This document shows, in pieces, positions 1-11,224 of a stretch of 64,000 nucleotides of DNA. The stretch comes from Hoplostethus atlanticus (taxonomy: Eukaryota; Chordata; Actinopteri; Trachichthyiformes; Trachichthyidae), in NCBI GenBank assembly GCA_034670405.1, contig JAXDDX010000163.1, forward strand, positions 1 through 64,000. Reading direction: 5' to 3'. A program made the translations under genes and the position numbers. Position 1 is the stretch's first letter. Each line of letters begins with the position of its first letter. The notes beneath the pieces are model-generated. The model was not told the origin of the DNA, did not search any database, and saw only the letters and a list, made by a program, of their open reading frames with translations.

Positions 1-175
1 CATCATTTTAGGTGAAAATTGCAAGATTTTGGGGGTCTTGGTATCTCCCAAACCACTGGTCCGACTGACCTGAAATTTGAGATTTGGTGTTGTGGGATCC
101 CAACCAACAAGTTTCATCAAAATCTGAGGTGGTCGGGTTTAACTCTTTGGGTGATTTGACCCGGAATAACCCTTA
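1..175 (+). mobile_element. 3' non-coding part of an uncharacterised DNA transposon
   Basis: This stretch matches, in reverse complement, the region 27805-27990 that lies downstream of the transposon ORF at 28299-29150. It includes the shared segment around GATTTGGTGTTGTGGGATCC. It is non-coding and probably the 3' end of that element. The window edge cuts it, so its true left end is unknown. Confidence 0.6.
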
Positions 176-981
176 TTAAGTTTTTCAACATGACACAATC
201 AATCATACATATGCATCCCCTCCCACCCTCCCTCCCGTCCCCACAGCAGAGATAAACAGAAAGAAGCGTTGGCCTTAAGAGACCATCAAATACAAAATAG
301 GTAATGGGAAAGTTCAGAATACAAAAACAAAACAGACAAAAATATAGAAAAAAGAAAATAGAAAAAAAAACAAAAAAAATAACTGTGTGTGCGCGTGTAT
401 GCGGAGCATTCTATCTAACAATTTATGGCTTTAGTTATCCTCATCCTCTACAACAACTGTTAAGGTCTTTACATAGTCCAGAAAGGGTGTTCATGTTTTT
501 TCAAAGTTTCTCAGTGAACCTTTCAGGGAAAATCTAATCTTCTCTAGCTTGATGTAATATAAAACAGCCTTGATACATCTACTGTGGGTGGGTGGCGATA
601 CATGTTTCCATTTAAGAAGTATGAGACGTATAGCTAAAAGAGAGATAAAAGTAAAATTCGATTAAGATACAGAGGAGTGTTAGTCCCGGGGGGAGCGCCA
701 AACAGGGCCGTAAGAGGATCGGGTGTAACGTCCACCCAGATATATCCCTAAAGGATTCAAAAATGTCTGTCCAGAACATGTGGAGCAGGTCAGCAGGTGA
801 TTGTCTACAGCGGTTACATGCGTCACTTGTGCCAGGAAATATCCTTGCCAGTCTAGCGTTAGTATAATGAATGCGATGTAGAATTTTACATTGTATAAGA
901 CTATGCCTAGCACGAGGAGGTGTGAACTAGGGCCAACACAGCCTCCCACGTCCCGTCCGTCAGCTCCACCCCCAAATCCTG

Positions 982-1263
982 TATGACAATGAGGCATGGG
1001 TTGGGCTAGTTGAGGACGTTTCAGAAGAACATGGAGACTTCTTCATTCGTTTCATGCACCCGCACGGACCTTCTAAGTTATTTCACTGGCCGAACATTGA
1101 AGACACTTGTTGGATTAGTGAAGGTGACATCCTCTGTGTCATCGATACACCATCTCTTGCATCTTCTCGACGGATGTATTGTCTGAGTAAAAAGGTTGAT
1201 GCTAGAATTGCACGACTATGGAGGAAGTGGGTAACTGATGAATAATTCAGTAGCTAATCAGAT
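982..1263 (+). mobile_element. 282-bp fragment of a transposon gene inserted in L1, 11-bp direct repeats
   Basis: The segment encodes the C-terminus of the protein family also found at 28299-29150. The frame includes LVEDVSEEHGDFFIRFMHPH, then FHWPNIEDTCW, and stops at 1243-1245. It is flanked by the direct repeat CCCAAATCCTG (971-981 and 1264-1274). Removing the insert plus one repeat restores the L1 reading frame (AWAQDLGVELTDGTW). It carries no promoter and no poly(A), and is a 5'-truncated piece. Confidence 0.75.
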
Positions 1264-1672
1264 CCCAAATCCTGCGCCCAAGCAACTTTAAGACTGTTAA
1301 GAGTTTCGGGCTTGATCTATTTCAGTATGTATAATTGAAATTAGGCTCTTTACATTGGGGTTAAAAGAGAGAATATAATCAATTTCAGAGTGGGTAGGAT
1401 GGTTTGGAAATTCTGGAAATTGCTTTCGTAAGAAATGTCTGATCTGGAAGTAACGAAATAGATGAGATCCAGGCAAATTAAATCTCTCAGACAGGTCTGA
1501 AAATGATGAGAAAGTCCCTTTGCTGTACAAATCATCAACAGTTCTGATTCCCTTGTTAAACCAAGTTTGGAAGATGAGATCAGTACACGATGGTTTAAAC
1601 AGGTGGTTACGACATATTGGGGAATGAGAGGATGGTCTGTTAAGACCAAAGTGCCTCCTAAATTGCGTCCAG

Positions 1673-3141
1673 GGGCCTCATTTATAAAGGTTGCTACGCA
1701 CAAAAAAGTGGCGTTAACGGGGGTGAAATGTGCGTACGCATATTTTACCGCAAACGTCGGGATTTATAGAGAAATTCTATGCGGTAAAAGGTGCGCAGTT
1801 CTACGCATCCTTTCACCCATGCCCGAGCTCACCGCAGTTTTTCAGACACGGGAATCAGCGACGCCCGATGGGGAGATCACAAAATAAAGCTCAGTCCTCT
1901 TAAAAACATAGTTTTATAAGTGTGCTTTCACAGCGATTGTGGTCTGTTGTATCTGTTAAGCCACTACTTAAAACCTATTTTTATACAAAGCCATTCTCTT
2001 AACTCTTATTTTATTGATTATTTTACCGGGCCGGCGCCAGGATGAAGTGACTGAAGGGGCAATTTTTCATAAAATAAAACTCAGTGATTTAACCATGCAA
2101 CAACCTCAGAAAGGCTAAATAACAACAATATGAGGCTACTGTTCAAAATCAAAGAATACATTTATTAATCAGAGACTCACATAAGAACGGAGCACTGCAG
2201 AGAATTTATGAACGATAACGATTCTCTGTCAAAATCAGCAGGGGGAGGCACGTAGAAACAGCAGTTTGCGGCTTGCATCTCTCTCTCTCTCCACAATGGG
2301 GGGAATGTATTTACCACCACGAAAAGCAAGCAGGCTGAGAAACCGAACTAAGTGACGTGTCTGTCTGTCTATCGATCTCCTCAGCTCCGTTTCAGTGGGC
2401 TACTATGGACGGCCTAGCATACACCTATGGAAATATTTTTCTATAGATACATAAAGCTTAAACTGAGGGGGCAAAAATACAACTGAGGGGCTAAGCATAG
2501 TTTACTCTCTCATATGTAGCTCCTTATGCTCAATGTTGTATAACTTAATAACTTAACTTAATAATTTTTAAATTGTTTTTATCATTTTGTTCATCGTCAG
2601 TTTGCCTACTATTTTTATTTTGTCTTCTAAAGCACTTTGTAACTTAAACTGAAGTTTATTTTTATTATTATTAAGGTGTGCCGGATTATTAGGGCTTGTG
2701 CTGTTCTCCACAATGTGGCACAGATGCCTCTACTGAGCCCCCAAACAGTACACCTTTACGGCGCTCAACCTCAGTGATGAGGACCTCGATCTCGCACTCC
2801 GCAAATTTCGCCTTTCTTGCAGTTGCCGTCTCTCCGTCTTTCCCTCATTGATAGTCCAACAAAGGCTCCTTAACAACGTCGGCATATTCATGACCTATTT
2901 AGCATTGACCATTTATGGATGATTGTGGGACGACACTGGGAGGAGTAGTGGGAGGACACTGGGAGGAGTACACGAGCGCACAATTCACTGCAGGTGGGTA
3001 TTTATAAAGAGAAGACTGCGTACAGGTGTGCGCCGCACGGTTTTATAGATCTGAATATTTTCTTGCGTTAGTAGATTCTGAGGTTTGTGCGTACGCAATG
3101 TTTTAGGATGGAATCTACGCAAAGTTTTATAAATGAGGCCC
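1673..3141. mobile_element. PIF/Harbinger-type DNA transposon, decayed
   Basis: The ends are inverted repeats (GGGCCTCATTTATAAA at 1673; its complement ends at 3141), flanked by a 3-bp CAG duplication (1670-1672, 3142-3144). Removing the element rejoins the L1 frame. A remnant near 2676-2745 on the + strand reads VCRIIRACAVLHNVAQ, matching the C-terminal ACAVLHN motif of Harbinger transposases. Much of the interior is AT-rich and non-coding. The 3-bp duplication and this motif support PIF/Harbinger. Confidence 0.75.
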
Positions 3142-5973
3142 CAGATCTTTATGGTGTGTGTAACAGTGGGCATAGAACTGATGACAGAGACAAGCGGTAA
3201 GCCTGAACATACTAAAGAATAAAGAGACTGCTGGGAAGAGGACATCTCCATTTGCGCCCAAAGAGGACTGTTCCCTGGATTGGACCGGTAGAGGAGCTTC
3301 TGAATGTTGCATGCCCAATAGTAATTAAGAAAATTTGGAAGGGCCATCCCACCCATCGACTTAGGCCGTTGGAGATACACTTTATTAATGCGCCGTGGTT
3401 TGTTTCCTCAGAAAGGAAGATATAGTTTGGTCAAATTTTGTGAAAAAGCTTTTCCTGATAAATACTGGGATATGTTGGAAGACGTATAAAAATTTGGGTA
3501 GGACAACCATTTTGATAAGGTTAATACGGCCAGCCAGTGAAAGGGGCAGAGTGAACCAACGGTTGAAATCTTCTTTCAATGTTCTAGTAATGTGAGGAAA
3601 TTTTCTTTGAACATATGAGGGAATGATTTAGCGATGAAGATGCCCAAGTATTTAAACCCACCATCCACCCGTTTAAAAGGAAAGAGTGAATGAGGCATTC
3701 TTGTAGCTATTGGGTTTATAGGAAAAAGTTCACTTTTCTGAAAGTTCAGTTTATACCCAGAAAATCTACCAAACTGCTCCAGTATAGACATAATAATAGG
3801 AATGGAAGAGGTTGGATTGGATATATACAAAAGTAAGTCATCCGCATACAAGGACACTTTGTGGGTGACCCCACCTCTCGCAATACCCTCAAACCTTGCC
3901 TCGCTACGAAGCCAAATAGCTAAAGGTTCAATGGCAATCGCAAACTTGTTTCGTGCCACGTTTGAGAGGAAAGAAAGCTGAATGTAAATCATTAGTGATA
4001 ACTGAAGCTACAGGGGCTGAATATAAAAGTTTAATCCACGAGATAAAATCTTTACTAAATCCCATTTTTCCCAGAACAAAAAAAAGGTAAGTCCACTCTA
4101 CCCTATCGAAGGCCTTTTCTGCATCTAATGAAAGGACAAATTCGGGGGATTCAGAGCTAGGTGCGTGAATTATGTCAAGCAATCGCCTTGTGTTAAAAAA
4201 AAGAATGCCTCCCCTGGATAAAGCCTGTTTGGTCAGTCGATATCAGGTCTGGGACCACTCGTCAGTGACGGTTATAAAGAACTTTGGCTAAAATCTTTTG
4301 GTCCACATTTAGAAGTGAGATTGGTCTCTTGCTGCTACAAAGAAGCGGGTCCTTATCTTTCTTAAGCAACAGGGCGATAGAAGCTTGAGATAATGTTTCT
4401 GGCAGCCGACCATTCAAAAATGATTCATTATACATACTTTGTAATTCGGGGCATATAAGGTGAGAGAACGTCTTATAAAATTCCACTGTATATCCGTCAG
4501 GCCCCGGGGACTTGCCATTTTGCATGGCTTTTATGGCTTCTTGGATCTCAAGAAGTGGAACTGGTCTGCCAAGGTTGCTGGAAAGCGTTTCATCAAGTGC
4601 GGGGTAACATATATTGTCAAGAGGGTTGTCGTGGTTCCAAATATCTGGGGGGCATTCAGAGGAGTAAAGATCGCAGTAGTAGAAGTTTAAAAAGGTTTTG
4701 TTTATTTCTCTTGTATCTGAGAGAACACCACCAGTGGGTGATTTTATTTTAGTGATCAGTCTAGAAGCTGTAGCTGAATGAGCTTGATAGGCAAGAAGTT
4801 TGCTTTGTCTCCCGTCTCAAAAATACGTTGTCTAGATTTAAGCAGAAGTAATTCAGCCTTACTTGTTGATAACATATCAAACTTGGCCTGGAGGTGAAGG
4901 CGTCTATTATACAGAGCCGGGGTTGGCGCTGTTGCATACTGATTATCTAATTGTAAAATTTCCTCAGAGATCTCAGATGGTTTAACTGCTTCTGACTTTT
5001 TGGTGTGCGAAACATAAGAGATTATCTGACCCCGTAAATAAGCTTTAAATGCTTCCCACACAGTGGACTGAGAGACATCGGGTGTTTTGTTAGTTTAAAA
5101 AAAAAAAATCCAATTTGAGAAGTAAGGAACTCTTTAAAAGTATTATCGGATAGCAGTGGGGAGTTAAAGCGCCACTGCCTTGATGGAACATAGCTTCTAG
5201 ATAAGTTGATCTCCATAGAGGTGGGGGCGTGGTCCGATATAACAATGCTGTGGTACTCGCATGACTTAACCTTTTATAAGTCTATCATCCACAAGAAAGA
5301 AATCTATCCGAGAGTATGTATGGTGTGGGTGCGAAAAGAATGAGTATGCTTTGGTTGATGGAAAGTTGAACCTCCAGGGGTCAGACAAGCCCAGCTGCTT
5401 AGCATAGGGGGCCATAACCTTAGCAGAGCCAGACAGGACTGCGTCTTTAGAAGATGACCTGTCAAGAGTGGTATCTTGGACCATCTTGAAATCCGCCCCT
5501 ATAATTAAAAAACTGTTGTCGAGACCTGGTAATGTAGAGAAGAATTTGGAAATAAATTGACTGTCATCCCAATTAGGTGCGTATACGCAGGCGAGGACTA
5601 CAGGAGAGTTTTGGATGAAACCTGATACAATAACCGTTGGGGTCAGCAATAGAGCTGAGTAGTTCAAAAGCAATGTTTTTACAAATTAAAATGGAAGCAC
5701 CCCTAGCTTTACCATTAAACTTCGAGTGGAATAAATGCCCAACCCATCCTCTTTTGAGTCTTGGAACATCAGAGGCGCACAGGTGTGTCTCCTGGAGAAA
5801 AGCTATGTTGGCCTTCAAATGTTGTAAATGGGACATTATTCTGTTTAATTTAGTGACTTTGTTTGAACCCTTAACGTTCCAGGAGATAAACTGGATAATA
5901 CCCTGAGTTGAGTTTAAATCAGCCATTTGGGATGTGGGAGAAGTAATGTTTAGTGTATTGCCGTTGCAACCAA

Positions 5974-7175
5974 AGGAGGCGAGGGCGCGAGCTGGAGAGG
6001 ACAGAGTGGGAGAGCGCGCGTCTCCCTCCGCGGCGACAACCGACGGAGGTACCCGGGGGTGCAGTCGGGAGCCGCCTGGAAGAGCTAGTGACAGTCGGGG
6101 TTGGGGCGGGATGCCCCTGGAAGCCTGGCAGGCTGGCCGGCTTTGGGGTTCCGCGGCTGACCCGCCGGGGAGGACTGAGGTGCGTCGGGGGAGGGAGACG
6201 GCGCTACCAACTGCCGTCAACACCGGGGCCGGGTTTATTGATGGTGATAATAAAACGGCCCTGCTGGCCAACTAACTCTCCTCATGCCTTGTGTCTCTGT
6301 CTGTCACTGACCCCGGTAATGTGGCACCTTGCCACAGTGGTTCCCTGACCGGGAACCTGACAGACAGGGATGTCGTCGCTGGGTCATCAGCTTCCAGAGG
6401 ACGGCCGGCGACGACAACCAGCCTCCCTCCCCCCCCCGCCCAGCATCACCTGGCCCCACCGACTCCGAGCTGTTCCGGGCGGGACCCTTCATCGCCTTCT
6501 TCCTCGCTCTCAAATGGGGGGGAGGGAGGGGGGGAGTTGGCTTCGGCCGGATGGCTCCCCGGCCTCAGTTTGGCGGTGGGGATATGTGGCGGACTGGGGG
6601 GAGGGAGGGTGGTAGGCTTAGGCCGGACTCAGCGGCTGCGGCCAATTAAGGCTGAGTGCAGCCGGGCCTTTTTAACCTGTGTGTGGATGTGTGAGCGAGA
6701 GGGACGCGCCAGAGTGAGAGGCTGGCGGCGTGGATGCAGGAGCCGGCAGCGATCAGGAGGATCGAGGGCCGGCGGACTGGAGGAGTGGCAAGCGAGCCAG
6801 CAGCAGCCGTGTCTGAGCGGGGTCTGCAGCTGGAGTGCTGGGACGGAGGCGAGGGCGCGAGCTGGAGAGGACGGAGTGGGAGAGCGCGCGTCTCCCTCCG
6901 CAGCGACAACCGACGGAGGTCCCCGGGGGTGCAGTCGGGAGCCGCCTGGAAGAGCTGGTGACAGTCGGGGTTGGGCCGGGATGCTCCTGGAAGCCTGGCA
7001 GGCTGGCTGGGGAGGACTGAGGTGCGTCGGGGGAGGGAGACGGCGCTACCAACCGCCGTCAACACCGGGGCCGGGTTTATTGATGATAATAAAACGGCCC
7101 TGCTGGCCAACTAACTCTCCTCATGCCTTGTGTCTCTGTCTGTCACGGACCCCGGTAATGTGGCACCTTGCCACA
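5974..7175 (+). mobile_element. TRIM: miniature LTR retrotransposon with truncated 5' LTR
   Basis: A GC-rich element has a repeat-core-repeat structure. The 3' LTR is 6585-7175 (TGTGGCGGAC...TTGCCACA). The left repeat, 5974-6336, matches only the second part of that LTR, so the 5' LTR lost its U3 where it joins L1. The core is only about 248 bp and has no gag or pol. The LTR U3 has a CCAAT-like (GGCCAATTAAGG) and a TATA-like (CTTTTTAACC) site near 6640-6680. Long open frames on both strands here are products of GC richness. A second copy sits at 30367-31597, and a solo LTR of a related family at 26734-26979. Confidence 0.8.
6338..6355 (+). promoter_or_regulatory. Primer-binding site for tRNA-Glu
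   Basis: TGGTTCCCTGACCGGGAA starts one base after the 5' LTR end. It is exactly complementary to the last 18 nt (including CCA) of vertebrate tRNA-Glu as I know that sequence. This identifies the element as an LTR retrotransposon derivative and gives its orientation. The same site occurs at 30731-30748. Confidence 0.85.
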
Positions 7176-7785
7176 TAAAACTTAGCCATTTCTAAAATGG
7201 CAACAGGCACAAAGCAAATCACGTTGTAAGTCCTATTCTCCAGTGAGATACTGAATCAGGCCTGTGTAGCCTGGTATCGTCACAAATTGAATAATACAAA
7301 AGCAGCCACTAATAGACTAGATAAGAATAAAAATGTAAACCAAAAAGTGCTGCTACAAATTAACATGAGCATCCAAAAATTGTATATTAAATAAAAACAA
7401 TGCATGTAGCCCTACGCCATACACACAGCCAAACCTAACGTATCTCTCTCTCCTTCTATAAGATGCCATGTCGGCTATAAACAATGCCCAACTAAAAATC
7501 CCGGTAGGCTAGAATATATTATATAGGGCCTAATTTAAATGAACAAATATCCGATCATAACACAATGGGTTAGCTTACCATCGTGCACTGACAAAATTGG
7601 TTAATGTCCGCGTAAAGAGAGAGTAACACGTCCAGAATGTCAATTTCCTCTCAAGAAAAAAGAACGATCAGTCCAAGTATCCATAGGTAGGCTGCATTAT
7701 CTGTTCGGTCGTAGGTTTTCTTTGAGCTTGGCGCTGTCCGCAGGGCAGCCCATTGAGTCTCCAACTCCACCAGCCTATCCATAAC
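7176..7785. other. Non-coding L1 spacer between ORF1 fragment and the TRIM
   Basis: About 610 bp of AT-rich sequence on the 5' side of ORF2, matching 31598-32210 in copy C almost base for base. No ORF, RNA gene or repeat boundary is visible inside. Confidence 0.5.
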
Positions 7786-8064
7786 TTAATTTTGTGAGGT
7801 TTCCAGGGCAGTGATTTTGTTTGCATGGTCAGTCACTGTTGTCTGTAGTGAAGTCATTGTGGAGCTTAGTTCTTTAACCATTTCTTCGCGCTGTTGCACA
7901 GAATTCAGCCATAATCTCCGCCTGTAGCGCTTGGTGGAAATCATGTCGCCCCCGGCGTTTAGCTCCACCATTTCACCTGTTGTTTGGCTAGCTAGCAGAG
8001 AGTTGTCGATCAGTTTTGTTGACTTGCTGCTTCCCCCGCGGTGCTTGTTTCTTCTGGACATCAA
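7786..8064 (-). pseudogene. L1 ORF1 N-terminal fragment
   Basis: A 92-codon frame begins MMSRRNKHRGG and contains a likely coiled coil (VKELSSTMTSLQTTVTDHAN). It lies upstream of ORF2 and 5' of the spacer, where L1 ORF1 belongs. The coiled-coil frame continues briefly beyond the stop in another frame (MDRLVELETQW), and the RNA-binding part is missing. Copy C carries the same fragment at 32211-32470. L1 ORF1 is the likely identity; it has no diagnostic RRM domain left. Confidence 0.55.
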
Positions 8065-8938
8065 GAATTAGTTAGTAGTCGATTGCAGCAACAGTGTGTA
8101 TGGTTTAGAAAATTAAATCGCTATATTTATAAAAAATATATATATTTGAAAGTTCAGTGGAGAAGCTTCGGAGCACGTCCTCACTCGGCCATGTCAAAAC
8201 CGGAAGCCGCTATTTGCACTTCTAGTTAGATTAGGGTGACCAGACGTCCCCGTTTTCCGGGGACAGTCCCCATTTTTGGTGGCCTGTCCCCGGCTGGAGC
8301 TGTCCCCGGAAATGTCCCCGTTTTTAACTGTGCGTTAAAAACAGACCGCAAAGTGAAATAATATTTTACGTGGCAAGAAAGACGGGGCAGCAGAGCCTAC
8401 CGGTTGGTACCCAATTTTTACAAAGTCGGCCTCCCGGAACGTCCCTACTCCAGAGTCCCCCGGAAATGAGCCCAATCTCCCTGACTCCCGGAAAGGAGTT
8501 AATCTCCCGACCAAAAAAAACCCCAATAAACGAGTTACGCACTTCGGCACAACAACAGAGCGGAATGTGATGTTCGGTGATGTGATTTTGGGATTTAACG
8601 AGCCAAATGGAACACGGAGCCAAAAAAAGAAAATACTCTACACTGTTATTATCAGACCACCATGGATATGTTCGTGAGGTGAGAGGCAGTAAAAAATAAG
8701 CCGACTATGGCACACTGCACTGTGTGCAATTCTAGCGTTCTAGCTTTTCAGTCGCGGGCGGAGGTTTAAATAACTGCAAAAGATATGTCGAGGTAAACTC
8801 AGTTTAAACTAGCCTAGGTAGCGATACACATTGCAAAGCAGCCCGTTAGTACAGAGGGAGGCTTAAATTAGCCGATGTCAATATAATTTATCTAAAACGT
8901 TTTTGTCTGTAAATCTACAGTGGGTCAGTGGGTATGTG

Positions 8939-9711
8939 CAGGGGTTAAAGTGGGCCGGAACGATCCGGAACGGCGTTCCGGCACCTTTGATTAATAAGTA
9001 AATAAATCTGATCTGGCAGTTTCATACATAATAATGTCAAGCGAGTTAATTTTCGTGTGCTGCAGCCTGGCGTTCCTTCCAGCTGGCCCTCCTCTCCGTG
9101 TAGCCTCCTCTCTGAGGCTACATCCACAATAATACGTTTTCGTTTTTTTTAAACTAAACGATCTCGGTCCAAACAAGCGTTATAGAAATTATCTCCGTCC
9201 ATAAAAACGCATATCACGTTACCATTCACCTACACTGGGCATGTGCGTGCCGGTGTAAACAGGAAGCAGATTGTCTGCTCTGCTTAGTCGCAGAAAATAT
9301 CATTATGAAGAACAGCAATGGCAAAGTAAGAGCAGAGATGTCTTTGTTTGGACGGACGACGAGGTGGAACTGTTACTGAAAGTAACAAACGAGTATAAGG
9401 CGGTAAATATTGTTATTTGTCACAAAGTACTTGGCAATTAAATATTTACAGTGGAGCACCCTAGTATTATTTAATAATTAATTTAAGAAAGTGTGTGGGT
9501 GCCCCCCCCAACCGGTCAGCTACCACCACAAATATAATCTAATTCTGTGGGAAACACTGTGTACACTATGTGTTGTTGAAGTTATCTGATTCATCAAATG
9601 TCTTAAATAAATAATAAATAAACAATAATTATTATGAGCTGAGTCATTTTTCGCCGCTGCACCGCTACACCAGATCTTTCCCCCACCTGCCAAATCCCAC
9701 TTTAACCCCTG
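8939..9711. mobile_element. Nested hAT-type element with SANT-like coding remnant
   Basis: The ends are CAGGGGTTAAAGTGGG (8939) and its complement (to 9711), with an 8-bp duplication GGTATGTG (8931-8938, 9712-9719). Inside, near 9339-9402 on the + strand, a frame reads VFVWTDDEVELLLKVTNEYK. This resembles the Myb/SANT-like domain of transposon-encoded proteins and is followed by a donor-like GTAAAT. It lies wholly inside the 8232-11216 element. Confidence 0.75.
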
Positions 9712-10693
9712 GGTATGTGTGATATGATTAGAGTACCAGGCTATAGGCTGCTGTGTTGTTCTTTATGCAGGGACAACAGCACGTTAGGGAGGCTAAACGT
9801 AGGGAGAGCACTTAGGACATCGGTCAATTCTTTGATACTGGACGGGATAGTACGCGGGACCGCGTTACTAAGGCAGGTTGGTTTAGAGTTCAGTCAAGCT
9901 TCAGTTAAGTTAATAGACATAATAATCTACTCGTTATAAAATGAACAATTGGAGTAGTGGTGTAGTTTTCTTGTGATTGCAGTATTGACGGTGGAAGATG
10001 GTGAAAAGAAGAGGGTGATGCACTAAAGACACAGTAGGCTAAGTGAGAGACCAGAAAGCCGTGAGTGTTAGGCCTGGTTGGTTTAATAATTAATTTAAGA
10101 AAGTGTGTGGGTGCCCCCCCCAACCGGTCAGCTACCACCACAAATAGAATCTAATTCTGTGGGAAACACTGTGTACACTATGTGTTGTTGAAGTTATCTG
10201 ATTCATCAAATGTCTTAAATAAATAATAAATAAACAATAATTATTATGAGGTGAGTCATTTTTCGCCGCTGCACCGCTACACCAGATCTTTCCCCCACCT
10301 GCCAAATCCCACTTTAACCCCTGGGTATGTGTGATATGATTAGAGTATCAGGCTATAGGCTGCTGTGTTGTTCTTTATGCAGGGACAACAGCACGTTAGG
10401 GAGGCTAAACGTAGGGAGAGCACTTAGGACATCGGTCAATTCTTTGATACTGGACGGGATAGTACGCGGGACCGCGTTACTAAGGCAGGTTGGTTTAGAG
10501 TTCAGTCAAGCTTCAGTTAAGTTAATAGACATAATAATCTACTCGTTATAAAATTAACAATTGGAATAGTGGTGTAGTTTTCTTGTGATTGCAGTATTGA
10601 CGGTGGAAGATGGTGAAAAGAAGAGGGTGATGCACTAAAGACACAGTAGGCTAAGTGAGAGACCAGAAAGCCGTGAGTGTTAGGCCTGGTTGG
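9470..10693. repeat. 612-bp tandem duplication inside the hAT element
   Basis: Units 9470-10081 and 10082-10693 are nearly identical. Each includes the right end of the nested hAT element plus adjoining outer-element sequence, so the duplication came after the nested insertion. The identical short frames near 9715 and 10327 are products of this repeat. Confidence 0.85.
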
Positions 10694-11224
10694 TTTAAAG
10701 TTCAGTCAAGGTTCTTTTAAGTTAATAGGCATAAAGGGGAAACAATAGCCGTTATGGATTATAAAATTAAATTGCACTGACAACAAAATGGCTGCTAACA
10801 TGGATGGTAGGCATATAATATATTAGTTATAAGTAATTCTTATTTTTGTAGTGTCATCAGGATCAAACATCAGGAACAGAGAGATTTCATCAGTCACACA
10901 GAGACTGAGTAAGTGATTTGTGTCTTATGATCCCCTAATCAGGAGTAATTGAGGTAATAAGAATATTGGAGTAGTTCTCTCATAATTGTGATTGCAGCGC
11001 GAGTCCGGCGCGTCTCCCTGAAACCTTGCCCAAATCTCCCTGAAATCAGTTCTGTCAACTTGGGATGTCTGACAGTACAACAGTAGTTAAAATACATGAG
11101 ACCGGAATTGTCCCCCTTTTTTATTTCATAGATAATAACATTGCATATTTTAATGATATATTGACCGCCGAACTGGAAATGTCCCCGGATTTCATTTCAG
11201 AAATCTGGTCACCTTAAGTTAGAT

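Larger units (their letters stand above)
180..5926 (-). pseudogene. L1 ORF2 (endonuclease plus reverse transcriptase), degraded
   Basis: ORF2 starts at the ATG on 5926-5924 (MADLNSTQG). An APE-type endonuclease follows: FISWNVKGSN, QETHL, IIGADFKMV and SRIDFFLVDD. The reverse transcriptase has NGKSPGPDGYTVEFYK (near 4510), DAEKAFDRVEW (near 4110) and the catalytic box SLYADDLLLYI (near 3840). A C-terminal cysteine-rich region (CNRCRQSPADLLHMFW) lies at about 800-860. The frame is broken by several shifts and three insertions. The LINE L1 clade is recognised from the endonuclease and RT motif order; the exact subfamily is not assigned. The matching piece at 29151-30319 has IIGGDFKMV, so Gly-to-Ala here is a copy-specific change in the endonuclease motif. 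Confidence 0.85.
180..8208 (-). mobile_element. L1-type LINE, near full length but heavily interrupted
   Basis: A minus-strand non-LTR retrotransposon runs from a 5' end near 8208 to a 3' end near 180. The right junction is set by paralogous copy B, where the flank reads straight through (around 19462) with no insertion. The order on the minus strand is 5' UTR, ORF1 fragment (8064-7786), a non-coding spacer, ORF2 (5926 to about 560) and a 3' UTR. Three later insertions break it: a TRIM (5974-7175), a Harbinger element (1673-3141) and a short transposon-gene fragment (982-1263). A 5' part recurs at 29151-32612. The many frameshifts show it is dead. Confidence 0.85.
8232..11216. mobile_element. 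hAT-type DNA transposon, 2985 bp, non-autonomous
   Basis: The ends are inverted (TAGGGTGACCAGA at 8232; TCTGGTCACCTTA ending at 11216), flanked by a perfect 8-bp duplication AGTTAGAT (8224-8231, 11217-11224). Paralogous copy C has the empty site near 32628 (CTTCTAGTTAGATGCC), and copy B a slightly diverged one. An 8-bp duplication with TAGGG ends fits the hAT superfamily. No transposase is intact; a 30-codon frame from 8607 (MEHGAKKRKY) may be a first-exon remnant. It hosts a nested element and a 612-bp tandem duplication. It inserted after the L1 block was shared between A and C. Confidence 0.8.

Noticed and set aside
304..537. 77-codon + strand frame, Lys-rich
   Set aside because: It lies antisense to the L1 3' UTR in A-rich sequence.
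5930..7180. Long overlapping open frames on both strands (up to 295 codons) and the same at 30340-31600
   Set aside because: They lie in a GC-rich TRIM LTR and core, are open in several frames at once, are Pro/Arg/Gly-rich and match no protein family.
9715..10551. Two identical 74-codon frames suggesting a conserved small protein
   Set aside because: They are identical because of the 612-bp tandem duplication inside a hAT element; there is no independent conservation.
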